64,000 nucleotides of DNA from Rhodohalobacter sp. 614A (lineage in GTDB: Bacteria > Bacteroidota > Rhodothermia > Balneolales > Balneolaceae): assembly GCF_021462415.1 (NCBI RefSeq), contig NZ_JAKEDS010000001.1, positions 406,273 to 470,272 of the forward strand. Direction: 5' to 3'. The notes beneath the pieces were generated by a model that saw only the letters and a list, made by a program, of their open reading frames with translations, ran no database searches and was not told the origin of the DNA. The position numbers and the translations under genes were made by a program. Below are positions 14,870 to 22,958 of the stretch, piece by piece; positions within the stretch are counted from its first letter, which is position 1, and each line of letters starts with the position of its first letter.

Positions 14870-16678
14870 TCAGGCCTCGCTTGGCACCAGGTTAAATATT
14901 TCTGCCAATCGCAGCTTCTGTTCTTCTACTGTAGATTGGAGCGAATGCAGGTTTTCTCCTTCATAAGATGAACCTTTCGCAATCTCCATACAAAGCTCCA
15001 TCCCGGCATCCAGATTTTTCTTCATTCGGAGAAGTTTCTTCCATTCCGCATCTTCCGGATCAGCCAGAATTGCCAGTTCATTGATATAATCCACATACAT
15101 CGTAAGTTCTTTGGCAAACATGTGTGGACGCTCTTTTGGCACAAGAGATTCTCTTCGTCCATAGATATGATCAACCATCTCATCCAGTGAATATTCCCGG
15201 TTAAACCATGCAATATTTGGCCCCGGACAAATGGCCTGCCGACCGTACGATGGTTTCATAATTCCCAGCCGAATCATTGACCCCGTTCCAAGATTGGTGC
15301 AGAGACAGGTTTTATCCATCACCCTGTTTTTTTGATTTTCTTTTTCTTCATCAGAAATATCGCTCTCCTGGATAGAGTTGATTTTCAACAGTTGATACTC
15401 TGCAGATGCCGTACAGATAGGCTCTTCAGTAAATTCCGTATTTGAAACCAAAAAACCCTTCGGACATTTTGATCCGGGCTTGCCTTTTTCGACCAATTCC
15501 CGGGTATATTTTTCTGAACCTGTACCCCTCACATTATTAAATGGCACACCAAGCGGCGATACATTACTGAGATAGAGATCTTTCTCCGCAGCATTTGCGA
15601 GAACTTTGGAAGTCAATTCATCCACACAAGTTGCTTCCGGCACAAGCAAAAACGGACTTCCCCAGCCGGTGGCATCCATTCCGTACTCTTCCAATAAGCG
15701 GCGCATCTCGCCATTATTTCCAATTCCACCTTGTACGGTGATTTTTGGTGTCGTTTCTTCTTCGCTTAACTCGGGATATTCCCAACCTTGTGATTCATAA
15801 AAACTTTGAATCATTGGTTGAAAGGTTTCTTTTAGCTGGTTTCTCTTCTCACGAAATTCATTCAATAAAACCGGCAACAAATATCCGTCTGAGGCAAACG
15901 CATGGCCACCACAATTTAAGCCTGACTCAATTCTGAACTCAGCAACTTCAAGGCCTTTCTTCGCCAGGAATTTTCCTTGTATGAGTGCAGATCGAAAATC
16001 ACTCACTTTTAAGATTATTTTTTTCTTGATGTCGCCCGTTTTATCTCTGTAAAAATCCTTGAATTCGGAAAGGTAGCTGTACAGCCGCGGATTAAAACCG
16101 GCAGAAAGCACCAGTGATGATGAAAGTTTACTGTTCGCATACCCCCGTAACGCCGAACTCGCGTCGCTGTATTCACTGCTTAACGGCTGACCGTCGTCAC
16201 CCATTTTCAAAGCATCCACTTTCGCCATAATGTTCACATCAATGGAGCCGAGCGTCATTTTCCCTGTTATTTCCTTAATCAGGTTTTGGCGGACCGCTTG
16301 GTTTGTCAGCGATGCAATCTTGTCATAACTTTTTCGCAAGGGATTGCTTTCCGGCAACAGCCTAAAATATCGATCCTTCTCTGTGCCTTCCAGAAGTGAC
16401 ATTTTCTTCAGTTCATCAAATTTTTGGCCAACAATATCAGCCATAAGATTCAGATACGCCGTAATCCTTTCGGCACGTCCGTCTGCGGCAGATTTCGGAA
16501 TATTCTGATAAGCAATGTTGTGTACCGAAGAATAATGCTGTCGGATTTTCTCGCAGAGCATGTCATCAACAACAGAAACAACCGAGTTAATTCCTAAATG
16601 AGCGATGCGAATGGGAGTGTCGATGGAGTGGCCGGTTCCCATGACCGGAATGTGAAAGAGATGTTGATTTTGGATCAT
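14870..16678 (-). CDS. Large cysteine-rich protein, possibly flavin TIM-barrel related
   Basis: A 602-residue protein I cannot name. The N-terminus PVMGTGHSIDTPIRIAHLGI opens like an FMN-binding barrel. ESGLNCGGHA (251-260) and VQGGIGNNGEMRRLLEE with GMDATGWGSPFLLVPEAT (315-350) resemble the GGI..., phosphate-binding and gating segments of nitronate monooxygenase / FabK-like enzymes. The second half carries many cysteines (C351, C405, C422, C458, C460, C484), including KTCLCTNLGTG, which could hold an Fe-S cluster or disulfides. No signal or TM segment is present. The pairing with a group III globin suggests a redox or NO-related role. The resemblance was judged by eye; an entirely different fold is possible. 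Confidence 0.75.
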   Translation of the reverse strand: MIQNQHLFHIPVMGTGHSIDTPIRIAHLGINSVVSVVDDMLCEKIRQHYSSVHNIAYQNIPKSAADGRAERITAYLNLMADIVGQKFDELKKMSLLEGTEKDRYFRLLPESNPLRKSYDKIASLTNQAVRQNLIKEITGKMTLGSIDVNIMAKVDALKMGDDGQPLSSEYSDASSALRGYANSKLSSSLVLSAGFNPRLYSYLSEFKDFYRDKTGDIKKKIILKVSDFRSALIQGKFLAKKGLEVAEFRIESGLNCGGHAFASDGYLLPVLLNEFREKRNQLKETFQPMIQSFYESQGWEYPELSEEETTPKITVQGGIGNNGEMRRLLEEYGMDATGWGSPFLLVPEATCVDELTSKVLANAAEKDLYLSNVSPLGVPFNNVRGTGSEKYTRELVEKGKPGSKCPKGFLVSNTEFTEEPICTASAEYQLLKINSIQESDISDEEKENQKNRVMDKTCLCTNLGTGSMIRLGIMKPSYGRQAICPGPNIAWFNREYSLDEMVDHIYGRRESLVPKERPHMFAKELTMYVDYINELAILADPEDAEWKKLLRMKKNLDAGMELCMEIAKGSSYEGENLHSLQSTVEEQKLRLAEIFNLVPSEA

Positions 16679-16721
16679 AAAAAGAACCTTTCTGGTTATG
16701 GAAAAATATTCTTATTAAACG

Positions 16722-16747
16722 GATAAAATACTCTTAATTATAATAAT
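16722..16747 (+). promoter_or_regulatory. Candidate operator, copy A (shared with the rrf2 promoter)
   Basis: This AT-rich 26-bp stretch, GATAAAATACTCTTAATTAT plus AATAAT, matches the stretch at 18043-18068 in 20 of 26 positions without gaps. It lies 44 bp upstream of the start of the cysteine-rich protein (14870-16678) and in the same intergenic space as the heme A synthase promoter. It could be the binding site of the nearby Rrf2 regulator. This is a two-copy comparison in AT-rich DNA, so chance is not excluded. Confidence 0.35.
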
Positions 16748-16905
16748 ATGATAGCAGTTTTTTGCGTTGACTGGATACAAACGGGGATCACATATGAAAT
16801 TCACACAAAATCATTCTGATTTATTTCTGTAAAGGTAAAATTCATGGAAAATTCCGCGAGGGCTTCACAAAATATTCTCTTTGATTCTGTATTTTTTGGA
16901 CTTCT

Positions 16906-17973
16906 GTGAATGATAAATTTAATTGGATGACTGAAAGAGATAAAAAGCACGTCCGTACCTGGTATTGGAGTGGTGCAGTTCTGATTTTTGTAATGGTAGT
17001 CATTGGCGGTATTACACGCCTCACGGGTTCCGGGCTCTCTATGACAGACTGGAACCCGATTATGGGGGCTATTCCTCCACTTTCCGAAGCTCAATGGGAA
17101 GAGGTGTTTGAACAGTACAAACAGTTTCCCGAGTATCGTGAAATAAATTACAACATGACCCTTCCGGATTTTAAAGCCATCTTTTTCTGGGAATATATTC
17201 ATCGGCTTTTGGGCCGAATTATAGGATTGGTTTTCATCATTCCGTTTGCCTGGTTTGTCATCAAAAAGAAAGTAGATGCCAGAAATATCAAAAGGGGGAT
17301 CATCCTTTTTGTACTTGGTTTGAGCCAGGGACTGCTTGGCTGGTTTATGGTGATGAGCGGTCTTGTGGATGTACCGGAAGTGAGTCATTATCGATTAGCG
17401 GCTCACCTTTTGCTGGCTTTTTCAATCTTTGGTTTTTGTGTTTGGTACGCCCAGGATTTAACTCCATCAACCAGCCCGCATGAAAAAACCGGTCATAAAT
17501 TAAAAGGGTGGCTTTATCTGCTGATGGTATTGCTGGTTATTCAAATTATGTATGGTGCTTTTGTGGCAAATTTGCAGGCCGGTCATATCTACAATACTTT
17601 CCCAAAAATGTATCAACATTGGGCACCGCCGGAATTGTGGGTGATTAAACCTGTCATCCTGAATTTCTTTGAAAATATTGTCACCATTCAGTGGCTGCAC
17701 CGTGTTTTTGGAACCCTGCTTGGACTGATGGTCATCGCCATCCTGATTCGAACATTTCTGCTTGATGCAAAATCTGTAACAAAACGCTGGAGTATTGCAC
17801 TATTTACCATCGTTCTGGTACAATATCTGATTGGTATCTTTACACTGCTTTTACATGTACCCATCTGGCTGGGCGTTCTGCATCAAACCGTGGCTCTTGT
17901 TCTTTTTGGAGTCATTTTGGGTTTTCTGAACTATTTGAATCAGCCCGGTTCTCTTGGTGAATTGAATGCGTAA
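16906..17973 (+). CDS. ctaA: Heme A synthase, COX15/CtaA family
   Basis: A 355-residue protein with eight predicted membrane segments in two four-helix halves. It oxidises the C8 methyl of heme O to the formyl of heme A for aa3-type cytochrome oxidase. Conserved pieces are GGITRLTGSGLSMTDWNPI (35-52), YIHRLLGR with H99, SHYRLAAH (H161, H167), IQWLHRVFG and LHQTVAL, which supply the heme-ligating histidines. The length and absence of the paired cysteines of Bacillus CtaA place it in the COX15-like (type 2) branch. The start is GTG at 16906; the ATG at 16927 is the alternative. It is divergent from the globin operon, and no oxidase subunit gene is adjacent. Confidence 0.93.
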   Translation: MNDKFNWMTERDKKHVRTWYWSGAVLIFVMVVIGGITRLTGSGLSMTDWNPIMGAIPPLSEAQWEEVFEQYKQFPEYREINYNMTLPDFKAIFFWEYIHRLLGRIIGLVFIIPFAWFVIKKKVDARNIKRGIILFVLGLSQGLLGWFMVMSGLVDVPEVSHYRLAAHLLLAFSIFGFCVWYAQDLTPSTSPHEKTGHKLKGWLYLLMVLLVIQIMYGAFVANLQAGHIYNTFPKMYQHWAPPELWVIKPVILNFFENIVTIQWLHRVFGTLLGLMVIAILIRTFLLDAKSVTKRWSIALFTIVLVQYLIGIFTLLLHVPIWLGVLHQTVALVLFGVILGFLNYLNQPGSLGELNA

Positions 17974-18042
17974 AACTAATTTTCAGTAGAAGTTTTTTTG
18001 TTCATAAATAATAGAAAGTGATATTGAAATTATTTAATTTAA

Positions 18043-18068
18043 GATAAAAGAGTCTCAATAATATAAAT
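18043..18068 (+). promoter_or_regulatory. Candidate operator, copy B upstream of rrf2
   Basis: This is the second copy of the 26-bp motif noted at 16722-16747 (20/26 identical). It is centred on GAGTCTC, so the core is an imperfect palindrome with AT-rich flanks. It ends 8 bp before the ATG of the Rrf2 gene, which is a usual position for an autorepressor site. Binding is not shown. Confidence 0.38.
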
Positions 18069-18076
18069 TTGATGTT

Positions 18077-18544
18077 ATGCTATTATCCAAATCCTGTGTA
18101 TACGGCCTTCGTGCTTCGTTATACCTCGCATCAAGAAAGAACGGTGAATTTATTCCAATCCGGAAAATGAGTGATAAGCTTGAAATCTCTTTCCATTTTT
18201 TAACCAAAATCCTCCAACAGTTAACCGCCCAGGAACTTCTTGAATCTTTCAAAGGCCCGAATGGTGGTGTTCGCCTGAAAAAACCGGGAACAGAGATTCG
18301 TCTGATGGATGTTGTACTGGCCATCGACGGGCCACAATTGCTCACCGAATGTGCACTCGGACTCCCAGGTTGCGGAACTAAAGATCCATGTCCACTACAC
18401 GACAAATGGGCTGAAACCCGAGATGCCATTCGCGAAATGCTGGAAGACACCAGCCTTAAAGAGCTTGTCGAAAAAGGAAAAGCAGAAAATCTCCGGCTGA
18501 CAACCGACGGGGGATTTGATATTCTTTTTGAAGATGATGAATAA
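18077..18544 (+). CDS. Rrf2-family [2Fe-2S] transcriptional regulator
   Basis: A 155-residue Rrf2 protein with an N-terminal winged helix (SKSCVYGLRASLYLA, HFLTKILQQLTAQELLESF, GPNGGVRL) and the three cluster cysteines C92, C99 and C105 (ECALGLPGCGTKDPCPLH). This spacing is that of NsrR/IscR-type sensors, which read NO, redox state or Fe-S supply through a [2Fe-2S] cluster. The neighbours are hemN (overlapping), heme A synthase and, 1.4 kb away, a globin operon, which argues for a NO/oxygen/heme regulator rather than an isc regulator. No isc or suf genes are in the window. The acidic tail (FEDDE) encodes the start of hemN. Confidence 0.92.
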   Translation: MLLSKSCVYGLRASLYLASRKNGEFIPIRKMSDKLEISFHFLTKILQQLTAQELLESFKGPNGGVRLKKPGTEIRLMDVVLAIDGPQLLTECALGLPGCGTKDPCPLHDKWAETRDAIREMLEDTSLKELVEKGKAENLRLTTDGGFDILFEDDE

Positions 18545-19928
18545 AGATAATCTGCCAACAAACAGGCAACTTTTACAACTGATAAACAAGTACAATGTAC
18601 CGGGGCCGAGGTACACCTCGTATCCAACGGCTGTTCAGTTTCAGAGTAATTTTAACCAATCTCTGCTTACTTCCGAATTTCGGTACCGGTCAAACAATCC
18701 GGCGTTTTACTCTCTTTATATTCATATTCCGTTTTGTTTCTCGCTCTGCTGGTACTGCGGCTGCACCAAGCTGATCACCAAAGACCAAAGCCGGGGTGAT
18801 ACCTATCTCGATTACCTGGAAAAAGAGATGGAATTGGTTTCAGAACACATCCATCCCGAATCGAGCCTGAGACAAATCCATTTTGGGGGCGGCACACCTA
18901 CATTCCTGACTCCGGATCAACTGTTGAGACTCGGTGAGTTGATTCGCAAATATTTCAGACTTCACTCAACCTGTGAATTCAGTGTAGAAATTGATCCCAG
19001 AAAAGTAACGGAAGAACATGTTATTGCACTCACACAAATTGGGTGTAATCGCGCGTCACTTGGCGTGCAGGATACCAATCCGGAGGTTCAAAAAACCATT
19101 CACAGAATACAGCCCTTTGAACAAACAAAAAAAGTTACTGAAGACCTCAGAAAACACGGCATTCAGCATATCAATTTTGATTTGATTTACGGCCTTCCCA
19201 AGCAGACTTTACAAACCTTCCAAAAAACGTTGGACGATACTTTGAGTCTGAACCCGGATCGCCTTGCTATCTATAGCTATGCTCATATTCCTAAGGTTAT
19301 GCCGGCCCAAAAATTGCTAAAAGTGGAGGACTTTCCATCCACGGAAGAGAAGTTTACCATGCTCTTAACAGCTATCGAGTATTTGCAGGAAAACGGGTAC
19401 GAATATATTGGAATGGATCACTTTGCCAAAGAAGGAGACGAACTGAGTAAGGCGCTTCACGAAGGTTCTCTGCAAAGAAATTTCCAGGGGTACAGCACGC
19501 ATGCTGACCTGGATATGATTGCTCTGGGAATGTCTGGCATCTCACAAAGTGGCCGTTTGTATTATCAAAATGAAAAAGACCTCAACGACTACTACTCTTC
19601 TTTGGATGAAGGAATACTTCCCATCAAAAAAGCGTATTCGTTGACGGATGAGGATAAAATCCGGCGGCAAATTGTTATGCAGATTATGTGCCGCGGAGAA
19701 ATTAATTATGATGAATTCAATTCCAAAACCGGGATAAATCTTCAGAAAAATTACCCGGAAGAACTTGAACAGCTTTCAACATTCGAAGGCGACGGCTTCC
19801 TGATTAAAACTCCCAATGGATTTCATATTACCGAAACCGGTCGCCTGTTCCTGAGAAATATCGCCATGGTATTTGATGAACATTTACAAAGCGCTCGGCG
19901 AAAAGCATCCTATTCAAAAACGGTTTAG
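18534..19928 (+). CDS. hemN: Oxygen-independent coproporphyrinogen III oxidase
   Basis: A 464-residue radical SAM enzyme that converts coproporphyrinogen III to protoporphyrinogen IX without oxygen. The N-terminal GPRYTSYPTAVQF is typical of true HemN. The cluster motif is PFCFSLCWYCGC (CX3CX2C, with the further Cys), followed by the SAM-binding HFGGGTPTFLT and the C-terminal GYSTHADLDMIALGMSGISQ. Starts at 18534 or 18537 (ATGATG) overlap the end of the Rrf2 gene by 8-11 bp, so the pair is translationally coupled and hemN is a likely Rrf2 target. Low-oxygen heme supply fits the adjacent heme A synthase and globin. Confidence 0.94.
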   Translation: MMNKDNLPTNRQLLQLINKYNVPGPRYTSYPTAVQFQSNFNQSLLTSEFRYRSNNPAFYSLYIHIPFCFSLCWYCGCTKLITKDQSRGDTYLDYLEKEMELVSEHIHPESSLRQIHFGGGTPTFLTPDQLLRLGELIRKYFRLHSTCEFSVEIDPRKVTEEHVIALTQIGCNRASLGVQDTNPEVQKTIHRIQPFEQTKKVTEDLRKHGIQHINFDLIYGLPKQTLQTFQKTLDDTLSLNPDRLAIYSYAHIPKVMPAQKLLKVEDFPSTEEKFTMLLTAIEYLQENGYEYIGMDHFAKEGDELSKALHEGSLQRNFQGYSTHADLDMIALGMSGISQSGRLYYQNEKDLNDYYSSLDEGILPIKKAYSLTDEDKIRRQIVMQIMCRGEINYDEFNSKTGINLQKNYPEELEQLSTFEGDGFLIKTPNGFHITETGRLFLRNIAMVFDEHLQSARRKASYSKTV

Positions 19929-19966
19929 TTTTAATCTCCCTGTTTTTGTAGGAAATTTTTTGTACG

Positions 19967-19978
19967 ATAACATGTTAT
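19967..19978. promoter_or_regulatory. 12-bp palindrome before the Fur-family gene
   Basis: ATAACATGTTAT is a perfect palindrome 9 bp before the ATG of the Fur-family regulator. Its halves resemble the TGTTAT/ATAACA elements of Fur, PerR and Zur boxes, though here they point the other way from the Escherichia coli Zur box. It could be an autoregulatory site. Palindromes of this length arise by chance in AT-rich DNA. Confidence 0.35.
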
Positions 19979-19987
19979 AAGTTACAC

Positions 19988-20419
19988 ATGAATCAAACGA
20001 CCACAAATACTCCCCTCGAACAGAAGCTGAAAAGCCGCAAAATCAAACCGACAGCAATGCGGTTATTGGTTTTGGACTATCTCGTGGAAAAAGATGAAGC
20101 CGTGAATCTTTCGGATTTGGAACATCATTTTTCACGATCGGACCGTACTACTCTTTATCGCACGCTGAAAACTTTTGAAGAGCACGGGCTCGTCCACGAA
20201 ATTCATGACTTGAGCGGAAGTACCAAGTATGCACTTTGTGCTGATGATTGCAGCTGTACCTATCCTAAAGATATACATGTACATTTTTACTGCAACTCCT
20301 GCCAAAAAACATTCTGCTTTCCCGACCGCACCGTTCCTGCCATTACTTTGCCCGAAAACTATCAGCCAGACTCTGGCGATTTTGTGATTAACGGGACTTG
20401 TCCCGCGTGTAAGAATTGA
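19988..20419 (+). CDS. Fur-family metalloregulator
   Basis: A 143-residue Fur/Zur/PerR protein. The winged helix contains KSRKIKPTAMRLLVLDYL and DRTTLYRTLKTFEEHGLVHE. The structural zinc site is made by C102-x2-C105 and C138-x2-C141. The DIHVHFYC segment (H97, H99) supplies sensing-site ligands. A second group C84, C88 and C90 (LCADDCSC) is not part of the usual Fur layout and may bind metal. Which metal it senses cannot be read from the sequence. The P-type zinc/cadmium-type ATPase downstream makes a Zur-like role possible, and the heme genes upstream make an iron or peroxide role equally possible. Confidence 0.9.
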   Translation: MNQTTTNTPLEQKLKSRKIKPTAMRLLVLDYLVEKDEAVNLSDLEHHFSRSDRTTLYRTLKTFEEHGLVHEIHDLSGSTKYALCADDCSCTYPKDIHVHFYCNSCQKTFCFPDRTVPAITLPENYQPDSGDFVINGTCPACKN

Positions 20420-20482
20420 TATCGTTACGAACCACACGAAGCAATCTCACAAAGATATTTATCATTAACATTTTATATCTGA

Positions 20483-20586
20483 GTCACCCTGCTTTTTGGG
20501 ACGTGGTGATCTCTTTTCGTTACTGTAACTGAAATTGTACTTCTGGGGATTACCACGTCGTCGCTTTCGCTCCTCCTCGTAATGAC
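20483..20586. repeat. Palindromic dispersed repeat, unit 1
   Basis: A 104-bp unit that begins GTCACCC and ends TAATGAC, with inverted inner ends (GACGTGGTGATC near the left, GATTACCACGTC near the right). It belongs to the GTCATTGCGAG...CTCGCAATGAC class of non-coding repeats found scattered in many bacterial genomes. The left end is degenerate. Confidence 0.65.
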
Positions 20587-20652
20587 TTTATAAAGTGTGA
20601 AATACATTTTCCTGAACTACTAACTTATCTAACTCTAATAGACGTAAATAGA

Positions 20653-20776
20653 GTCATCGCGAGTTCCGATTCATCGGGGCGTGGCGATCTCCTTTCGTTA
20701 TTGCTGCCGCCCCAGATTGAATTACATTTGGGGATTGCCGCGCTACACTCACTCCGTTTGTTTCACTCGCAATGAC
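20653..20776. repeat. Palindromic dispersed repeat, unit 2
   Basis: A 124-bp unit of the same family as unit 1, with better-preserved ends: GTCATCGCGAGT on the left and ACTCGCAATGAC on the right. Inner inverted parts are GCGTGGCGATC and GATTGCCGCGC. A fold-back structure with a roughly 40-bp stem is possible. No coding capacity. Confidence 0.72.
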
Positions 20777-20794
20777 TTCGTCAACATGATAAAC

Positions 20795-20830
20795 GTCATC
20801 GCGAACGGAGTGAAGCGATCTCCTAATGAA
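20795..20830. repeat. Partial repeat, unit 3 (left end only)
   Basis: The stretch GTCATCGCGAACGGAGTGAA followed by GCGATCTCCT matches the left end of unit 2 and of the general family. The matching right end is missing, so this is a truncated copy. It lies 67 bp before the ATPase gene and may influence its transcription. Confidence 0.6.
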
Positions 20831-20896
20831 CTATTGCGGACTCACCTTTGCAATATTGTTGCATTGGTTTGATGACTAATTTTCGGATAGAAATTA

Positions 20897-22915
20897 ATGA
20901 ATCCAAAAATTCTGATTATGAGTACAAGTCACACTCACACACGCGAAAGTTGTTGCTCACCTGAGCCAGACACAGCTTCACCAGATTGTTGTTCTGCTGA
21001 TGCCGGTCATGATCACAATCATTCCCACGACCAAGATGAAAATGCTTCCTTTTTGCGCAGGCACTGGCAACCTATTACCAGTTTTATCCTGCTTATCACC
21101 GGACTGATACTGGATTTCTTTATCGAGCCAGCCTGGTTTTCTGAGCCCGTGAGGATTGCATGGTACATTATTGCTTATCTGCCGGTGGGTTTACCTGTTG
21201 TTCAACAAGGGCTCACCCAGGTGAGAAAAGGAAATGTGTTCACTGAATTCTTCCTGATGGGAATCGCAACCGTTGGGGCATTCCTGATTGGCGAATACCC
21301 GGAAGGCGTCGCCGTGATGCTTTTCTATTCGGTGGGTGAAGCCTTTCAGCATGGAGCCGTCGCAAGAGCTCGCGGCAACATAAAATCCCTGCTGGATATT
21401 CGCCCGAATACTGCTCATGTAAAACGTGGAAATACCTTTTCCGTGGTTCATCCCAAAGATGTGGCTATTGGAGAAATTATACAGGTAAAACCGGGCGAAA
21501 GAATTCCTTTGGATGGAAACCTGATCACTCAACGCGCCGCTTTTGACACATCCGCCATTACCGGAGAGAGTAAACCGAGACATTTCAAAAGAGAGGAAAA
21601 AGTACTCTCTGGCTTTATCAACCAGGATCAGGTCATTGAAATGGAAGTTACCAGCACGTACGAAAACAATTCCATTACCAGAATCCTGAAGATGGTTGAG
21701 GATGCAGCTTCCCGAAAATCAAAAACAGAGCAGTTCATTCGGTCCTTTGCCAGAATCTATACGCCTATTGTCGTTCTTCTTGCAACACTTCTGGTTCTGA
21801 CTCCCTGGTTTTTTGTGAATAATTACGTGTTTGATGAATGGTTCTATCGTGGCCTGGTTTTTCTTGTGATTTCCTGCCCGTGTGCTCTTGTCATTTCCAT
21901 CCCGCTTGGGTATTTCGGCGGAATTGGTGCGGCTTCGAGAAATGGAATTTTGGTGAAAGGATCGAACTATCTCGATGCTCTTAAGTCCGTCAAAACCGTT
22001 GTATTTGATAAGACCGGTACCCTGACCAAAGGTGTTTTCGCTGTCCAGGATTTTCAGAGTTTTGATCACGATGAAGATGAACTCTATTCCTATCTCCACG
22101 CCGCGGAAAAAAATTCAACACACCCCATCGCAAAAGCGATCACAGCATTTACGGAAATCCGAAATGGAGCTCCTGTGAATATCACCAAACAATCTGAAAT
22201 TCCGGGACATGGTATTCATGCAATCGTGGATGGCTCGGAAATCCTTATCGGAAATAAAAAGCTAATGGACCGCGAAAATATCTATCTGAATGGATTTTCC
22301 AAAGATTCGAATGAAACGGTAATTCATGTTGCTGTAAATGGAAGTCACGCCGGCCTGTTAACAATTTCAGATGAAGTGAAAGATGATTCAATCCAGGCGA
22401 TTCAGAAAATCCGCGATCTCGGAGTCGAAAGGACATTTATGCTCAGCGGTGATATTCAATCAGAAGCCGACCGAATCGGAAATTACTTAAAGATCGATCA
22501 GGTTTTTGGTGAACTATTGCCGGAAGAAAAAGCTGAGAAACTCGAAAAAATCCAGCATGATTTTGAAGGTACCACTGCTTATGTAGGCGATGGAATCAAC
22601 GATGCGCCGGTTCTGGCGTTGAGTGATATCGGAATTGCCATGGGGGCGATGGGAAGTGATGCTGCCATCGAAACAGCCGATGTTGTGATTCAAACCGATC
22701 AACCTTCAAAACTGGCAACAGCTATTTCTATTTCTCAAAAAACACGCAACATCGTTTGGCAAAATATTGGTTTGGCCATGGGCGTCAAAGGCCTCGTACT
22801 TTTCATGGGAGCCGTGGGAATGGCAACTCTCTGGGAAGCTGTTTTTGCGGATGTGGGTGTTGCCCTTCTCGCTGTATTGAATGCCATTCGAATTCAACGA
22901 ATGAATTTTGAATAA
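20897..22915 (+). CDS. Heavy-metal P1B-type ATPase, Zn/Cd/Pb type
   Basis: A 672-residue P-type ATPase that exports soft divalent metals. Diagnostic parts are the membrane metal site CPC (327-329), the phosphorylated D371 in DKTGTLT, the HP dipeptide in NSTHPIAKAI, the TGES-type TGESKPRH of the actuator domain, and GDGINDAPVLA. Transmembrane helix 8 ends in MATLWEAVFADVGVALLAVLN with an Asp, as in ZntA/CadA. The N-terminus has no HMA domain with GMDCxxC. Instead it has pairs CC and CC and a His/Asp run (HDHNHSHDQ), which probably binds metal. An alternative ATG at 20918 (MSTSHTHT) is equally plausible. The Fur-family gene upstream may control it. Confidence 0.92.
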   Translation: MNPKILIMSTSHTHTRESCCSPEPDTASPDCCSADAGHDHNHSHDQDENASFLRRHWQPITSFILLITGLILDFFIEPAWFSEPVRIAWYIIAYLPVGLPVVQQGLTQVRKGNVFTEFFLMGIATVGAFLIGEYPEGVAVMLFYSVGEAFQHGAVARARGNIKSLLDIRPNTAHVKRGNTFSVVHPKDVAIGEIIQVKPGERIPLDGNLITQRAAFDTSAITGESKPRHFKREEKVLSGFINQDQVIEMEVTSTYENNSITRILKMVEDAASRKSKTEQFIRSFARIYTPIVVLLATLLVLTPWFFVNNYVFDEWFYRGLVFLVISCPCALVISIPLGYFGGIGAASRNGILVKGSNYLDALKSVKTVVFDKTGTLTKGVFAVQDFQSFDHDEDELYSYLHAAEKNSTHPIAKAITAFTEIRNGAPVNITKQSEIPGHGIHAIVDGSEILIGNKKLMDRENIYLNGFSKDSNETVIHVAVNGSHAGLLTISDEVKDDSIQAIQKIRDLGVERTFMLSGDIQSEADRIGNYLKIDQVFGELLPEEKAEKLEKIQHDFEGTTAYVGDGINDAPVLALSDIGIAMGAMGSDAAIETADVVIQTDQPSKLATAISISQKTRNIVWQNIGLAMGVKGLVLFMGAVGMATLWEAVFADVGVALLAVLNAIRIQRMNFE

Positions 22916-22958
22916 TCTTATCTAAAAGAGTTTACCAGGCTATTTTTGATCAAATTTA

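Noticed and set aside
16801-17388. 195-codon minus-strand frame over the start of ctaA
   Set aside because: The plus-strand heme A synthase covers it with conserved motifs; the antisense product looks random.
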